A stretch of 64,000 nucleotides of DNA from Pyrinomonadaceae bacterium. GTDB lineage: Bacteria; Acidobacteriota; Blastocatellia; Pyrinomonadales; Pyrinomonadaceae. Of this stretch, positions 60,875 through 64,000 are shown in pieces (the first letter of the stretch is position 1; each line of letters begins with the position of its first letter). Made by a program: the position numbers and the translations under genes. The notes under the pieces were generated by a model. It did not search any database. It was not told the DNA's origin and saw only the letters and a list, made by a program, of their open reading frames with translations. The DNA lies in assembly GCA_017983495.1 (NCBI GenBank), contig JAGOBH010000007.1:123278-187277 (forward strand), written 5' to 3'.

Positions 60875-61224
60875 AGCTCTTGCTTGACCAAGATGTTTAC
60901 GAGATAACCGCTCGATTTCTCATTTCTATCGGAATGGATGTAGTCAAAGTTTCTGAGCTTGGAATGGCACTGGCTTCTGACGAAGAGAATTTGCGGAAGG
61001 CGATTGAATTGGATCGAATCTTTGTTACCCGCGATCGCGATTACGGGAACTTGGTTTTTGTTAAGAAGATAAGGTCCGGAGTGATTTTCTTGCGGGTATT
61101 GCCCTCAGAAGTGACAGATGTTCATATCGAATTTGAACGCATACTTTCGGAATATAGCCCAAGTGAATTGAAATCGGCGTTTATAGTGGTGGAAGCTGGG
61201 AGACACCGTTTCCGTAAGATATAG
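60871..61224 (+). CDS. DUF5615 PIN-like toxin
   Basis: A 117-residue PIN-like (Mut7-C/DUF5615) protein, the probable toxin of the pair. KLLLDQDV gives the first acidic residue and FVTRDRDYGNLV the later ones of the PIN-like metal site. Related proteins are thought to be RNases. It overlaps the antitoxin gene by 4 bp (ATGA), so translation is coupled. It lies between metabolic genes and may be a recent arrival. Confidence 0.85.
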   Translation: MKLLLDQDVYEITARFLISIGMDVVKVSELGMALASDEENLRKAIELDRIFVTRDRDYGNLVFVKKIRSGVIFLRVLPSEVTDVHIEFERILSEYSPSELKSAFIVVEAGRHRFRKI

Positions 61225-61255
61225 GTTCTCGTTTTTTTGCAGGGTGCATTAGCAA

Positions 61256-61636
61256 GTGAAGTTCTCTCATTCATTCCAAGTGGAGCCTGCAGAAATTGAC
61301 GAACTTGGACATGTGAACAACGTCACTTACGTTCGTTGGATGCAGGACATTGCAGTCGCCCACTGGAATGCGGCAGCGACTTTGGAGCAACAGGAAAACT
61401 TCTACTGGGTGGTTGTTCGGCACGAGGTCGATTACAAGAAGCCTGCATTTGAAAGGGATGCGATCGTTGCAACGACATGGATTGGCGAATGGACGGCGGT
61501 AACTTGTGAGCGTTTTACCGAAGTATCGCGTGAAGAAGAACTCTTAATGGCCGGTCGGACCATGTGGTGTATGTTCGACCGGAAGACCAACAGGCCGGCG
61601 AAGATCGGCCAGGATCTGAAAGATCGATTTATTTAA
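61256..61636 (+). CDS. Hot-dog-fold acyl-CoA thioesterase
   Basis: A 126-residue thioesterase of the 4-hydroxybenzoyl-CoA/YbgC type. AEIDELGHVNNVTYVRWMQDIAV is the active-site helix region with the conserved Asp and Asn, and VVRHEVDYKKPA is the second motif. It probably hydrolyses a short acyl-CoA; the exact substrate is unknown. The start is GTG 61256, with no clear Shine-Dalgarno. It stands 31 bp after the toxin gene and 24 bp before ndk. Confidence 0.86.
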   Translation: MKFSHSFQVEPAEIDELGHVNNVTYVRWMQDIAVAHWNAAATLEQQENFYWVVVRHEVDYKKPAFERDAIVATTWIGEWTAVTCERFTEVSREEELLMAGRTMWCMFDRKTNRPAKIGQDLKDRFI

Positions 61637-61660
61637 ATTATAAAAGGAAACTACTGAATA

Positions 61661-62077
61661 ATGAATAATCTAACATTTGGAATCATCAAACCCGACGCAG
61701 TGCGGGCTGGGAATCAGGGAAAGATCATTTCGTGCATCTTAGGTGCTGGATTTAAGATCCGCGGGATGAAGTTGATCCACCAGACACGAAAGCAGGCCGA
61801 AGGGTTTTACGCGGTTCACGCTGGCAAGGGGTTTTTCGACGAGCTTTGCGAATTTATGTCGAGCGGGCCGTGTGTCGTGCTTGCTCTTGAAAAGGAAAAC
61901 GCAGTTCCTGCATGGCGTGAGCTGATGGGAGCGACCAACCCGGCCGATGCTGCCGAGGGTACGATCCGCAAGGATTTTGCTTCATCGATCGGCGAGAATG
62001 CCGTTCATGGTTCGGATTCGGACGAGAACGCAACTATTGAGATCGCGTATTTCTTTAGCAAACTTGAATTAGTTTAG
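61661..62077 (+). CDS. ndk: Nucleoside diphosphate kinase
   Basis: A 138-residue kinase that balances nucleoside triphosphates by moving the gamma-phosphate through a phosphohistidine. [17 protein letters not shown] opens the fold, [14 protein letters not shown] the middle, and [12 protein letters not shown] holds the phosphorylated His. AAAGGAAAC precedes the ATG. The length is normal for the family. Confidence 0.95.
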   Translation: MNNLTFGIIKPDAVRAGNQGKIISCILGAGFKIRGMKLIHQTRKQAEGFYAVHAGKGFFDELCEFMSSGPCVVLALEKENAVPAWRELMGATNPADAAEGTIRKDFASSIGENAVHGSDSDENATIEIAYFFSKLELV

Positions 62078-62169
62078 GCGTTAACGTATAAAAGTCTGAG
62101 AGCTCTAACACAACTTACGGAGGCTGGATCCCATCTGCCCGACGCGATGGTCACGACAGGACGAAATTA

Positions 62170-63228
62170 ATGAAAAAATGCCCGACTTGCGATAAGACAT
62201 TTGAGGATTCGATGCGTTTTTGTCAGGTTGACGGTACGCCGCTTGTTGACGACGCACCTGCATTCGATCCATATGCGACAATAGTTGCACCTTCGGCACC
62301 GGTGATCATTACGCCGGTGGAGGACGTTTCGGTCTCCGCACCGGTCGGGATGTCGGACGAGCCGATCGCCGAACCCGACGAGCTTCTCGATCTGCCCGCA
62401 GCGGATCCGCTCAAGACGATGTACGTTTCTGAGGATGAAATGCGTGCCGCGTTGGGTCAGCCTGCCGAGGTAGAGGAACAGATAATGGAGGTTCCGCCGC
62501 TAGCGGAACCGGAACCGCCGGCTTTTGTTAGGGATGAACTTCCGACGCCGATGTTTGGGGATGTCCCGCAGCCGGCATCGCCGTTTGCTGTGACCGAATC
62601 GGCGGTCGATGTACCGTCGGAGCCGGAATTACCGTTCCAGTCGACAAATCCGCCGATCCCGTCACCGTTTGACATACCTGAATTACCTGCTTACGAAACA
62701 CCGACACCGGAGACGGAATATTCGGAACCGGCAACGATGATCCAGATGGATCCGCCGCCGTCACCATTTCAAACGCCGGAACCGAGTTTTACACCGGCTC
62801 CTGAAACGCCGCAATTTGTGGAACCGGAACCGGTAAAACCGTCATTCGGCAGCCCGTTTGAACCGATAGCGGCCGCCCCGATGGAATGGACCCCGCCGCC
62901 GGCGCCTGAGTCAAGTTGGCAGAACCAGGATATTGGGCAGAATACACCGTTCCAGCCGCCGGTCGCCGGGGCCGAAGGTGCTAACAAGACGCTTGCGACC
63001 GTCTCTCTGGTCTGCGGGATCCTTAGTATTTTGTGCTGCGGATTTCTCACCGGTATCCCGGCGATCATTACCGGCTACATGGCAAAAAACAATGTCGACA
63101 GCAATCCGCAAGAATACGGCGGACGCGGGTTTGCGATCGCGGGCATGGTACTCGGAGCGATCTCGCTCGTATTGACGGTAGTCGTCGTCATCTTGCAGAT
63201 CTTCTTGGGTGTTTTAGGCAACATTTGA
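62170..63228 (+). CDS. Zinc-ribbon, Pro-rich, DUF4190 membrane protein
   Basis: A 352-residue protein in three parts. An N-terminal zinc ribbon (CPTCDKTFEDSMRFCQVDG, four probable ligands with one Cys at 18) starts it. A long Pro/Glu-rich disordered middle (about 35-265) follows. The C-terminal DUF4190 domain (about 270-352) has two membrane helices: LATVSLVCGILSILCCGFLTG and FAIAGMVLGAISLVLTVVVV. Such proteins are common in Acidobacteriota-like genomes and their role is unknown. No strong Shine-Dalgarno is seen before the ATG. Confidence 0.8.
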   Translation: MKKCPTCDKTFEDSMRFCQVDGTPLVDDAPAFDPYATIVAPSAPVIITPVEDVSVSAPVGMSDEPIAEPDELLDLPAADPLKTMYVSEDEMRAALGQPAEVEEQIMEVPPLAEPEPPAFVRDELPTPMFGDVPQPASPFAVTESAVDVPSEPELPFQSTNPPIPSPFDIPELPAYETPTPETEYSEPATMIQMDPPPSPFQTPEPSFTPAPETPQFVEPEPVKPSFGSPFEPIAAAPMEWTPPPAPESSWQNQDIGQNTPFQPPVAGAEGANKTLATVSLVCGILSILCCGFLTGIPAIITGYMAKNNVDSNPQEYGGRGFAIAGMVLGAISLVLTVVVVILQIFLGVLGNI

Positions 63229-63261
63229 TCGATATCGATTTGCCGTTGAAACGGCGTGCAT

Positions 63262-63783
63262 ATGTCAATAGTATCTGAAGTTTTGAGATCGACCGTTGCC
63301 CTTGTGAAGGGCATGAAGCGGACAATTTCCGAGATACCCCGGGCCAAATGGACCGTGCAGTATCCGGACGAGCCGGTCACTGTGCAGCCGCGTTATCGCG
63401 GACAGCATCTGTTGCACGTGGATGAGAACGGCAAGGAGAAGTGTGTTGCCTGCTACCTTTGCGCAGCTGCTTGCCCTTCGGATTGTATTTATATCGAGGC
63501 TATCGACGATCCGCGACCGTATGCCGAACGCGTCGGCCGCGATGAACGTTACGCCAAGGTCTACAACATCGACTATGGCCGCTGCATCTTTTGCGGGTTC
63601 TGCGTCGAGGCGTGCCCTAAGGACGCGATCACGCACGGCTATAATTTTGAATTGTCGGTCTATAATCGGGCCGATCTGCTCAAGACGAAAGACGACCTGC
63701 TTATCACAAAGCAAAAACAGTCAAAGAACTATCGCGTAGCACTCTCGACCGAAGACGTGGATTCGGAATATAAAGAAGTTTAG
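63262..63783 (+). CDS. nuoI: NADH-quinone oxidoreductase subunit I
   Basis: A 173-residue subunit that carries two [4Fe-4S] clusters in respiratory complex I. CVACYLCAAACPSDC and CIFCGFCVEACPKDA are the two cluster motifs, and the N-terminal helix (VALVKGMKRTISEIP) is as in the family. ATG 63262 is chosen; a GTG two codons earlier is weaker. No other nuo gene lies in the window, so this is a stand-alone subunit or the rest lies outside, though the next gene is not of complex I. Confidence 0.9.
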   Translation: MSIVSEVLRSTVALVKGMKRTISEIPRAKWTVQYPDEPVTVQPRYRGQHLLHVDENGKEKCVACYLCAAACPSDCIYIEAIDDPRPYAERVGRDERYAKVYNIDYGRCIFCGFCVEACPKDAITHGYNFELSVYNRADLLKTKDDLLITKQKQSKNYRVALSTEDVDSEYKEV

Positions 63784-63820
63784 GCGAACACAACATCCTC
63801 AACGCGGAGCGTAGGTTTTG

Positions 63821-64000
63821 ATGTTTGATCCGGATGATATCCCGCCGACTCAGAAGGGAAGACACTACGAGCTTCGAGCAAGGGGCTTGCGCGAATTTGC
63901 GGGGCTTCGGCGCGATGATGAACCGCTCGATCCATTCGCACTCGCACGATTTGCCAAACTCCTGGTCGCTTCTTACGCGGACATAGAGCCGCTCCTGAGT
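63821..64000 (+). CDS. Partial gene, cut by window end
   Basis: The first 60 codons of a gene that continues past the window. The sequence (PPTQKGRHYELRARGLREFAGLRRDD, then DPFALARFAKLL) has normal codon bias. The pattern hints at the start of an ImmA/IrrE-type metallopeptidase, as in stress or mobile-element regulators, but no catalytic motif lies in this part. It begins 37 bp after nuoI. Confidence 0.55.
   Translation, partial: MFDPDDIPPTQKGRHYELRARGLREFAGLRRDDEPLDPFALARFAKLLVASYADIEPLLS

Overview
The window (64 kb, moderate GC, dense coding on both strands, no rRNA, tRNA, CRISPR array or insertion sequence recognised) looks like chromosome from a free-living Gram-negative bacterium. The mix of CRP/FNR paralogues, a CadC-like winged-helix/TPR protein, a PknB-type kinase fused to a beta-propeller, FG-GAP and BNR secreted proteins, glycine-zipper envelope proteins and short palindromic repeats suggests Acidobacteriota, perhaps Blastocatellia/Pyrinomonadaceae. 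This placement is inference from gene content only; no marker gene was compared.

Region 1-9.4 kb is a regulatory and envelope-stress block. It has three CRP/FNR-family regulators, a single-domain response regulator, an lmo0937-like membrane peptide, a YtxH protein, a large glycine-zipper protein, and three adjacent minus-strand genes sharing a C-terminal HGICPxC-type cysteine module. Two of those three genes are broken, one by a frameshift and one by an amber codon. Six copies of a 14-bp palindrome (GTGCG-N4-CGCAC) lie in this block and nowhere else that I could find. Its spacing is that of CRP/FNR operators and most copies sit just upstream of these genes, so I read it as the operator of the local regulators.

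Region 9.4-15.6 kb holds glnE translationally coupled to an NtrC/NifA-like AAA+ regulator that lacks the GAFTGA loop, then a pseudouridine synthase and a metzincin protease. Region 16-24 kb holds a D-aminoacylase-type amidohydrolase, TerC, and the pyrimidine genes (pyrR-pyrB-PhyH-pyrC on minus, pyrD divergent). pyrB and pyrC clearly, and pyrD possibly, carry in-frame insertions made of palindromic repeats of different families.

Region 24-28.4 kb is a fatty-acid synthesis operon (yceD-like, rpmF, fabH, fabD, acpP, fabF) behind a near-consensus sigma-70 promoter. etfB and etfA follow, split by a secreted FG-GAP gene with its own terminator. Region 33-39 kb has an ArsR-led operon of small enzymes, an unknown membrane protein, a class III aminotransferase and the CadC-like protein. 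Region 39.5-50.7 kb is surface and signalling: a tail-fibre/S74-type protein with 17-residue repeats, a YyaL-like thioredoxin protein, two low-complexity lipoproteins with matched promoters, a degenerate GGDEF protein and a kinase-propeller protein.

Region 50.7-64 kb has a giant BNR-repeat secreted protein, a beta-CASP nuclease, an AraC regulator, two MacB/FtsX-type permeases without an ATPase, sucD, a DUF433/DUF5615 toxin-antitoxin pair, a thioesterase, ndk, a zinc-ribbon/DUF4190 protein, nuoI, and the start of one more gene.
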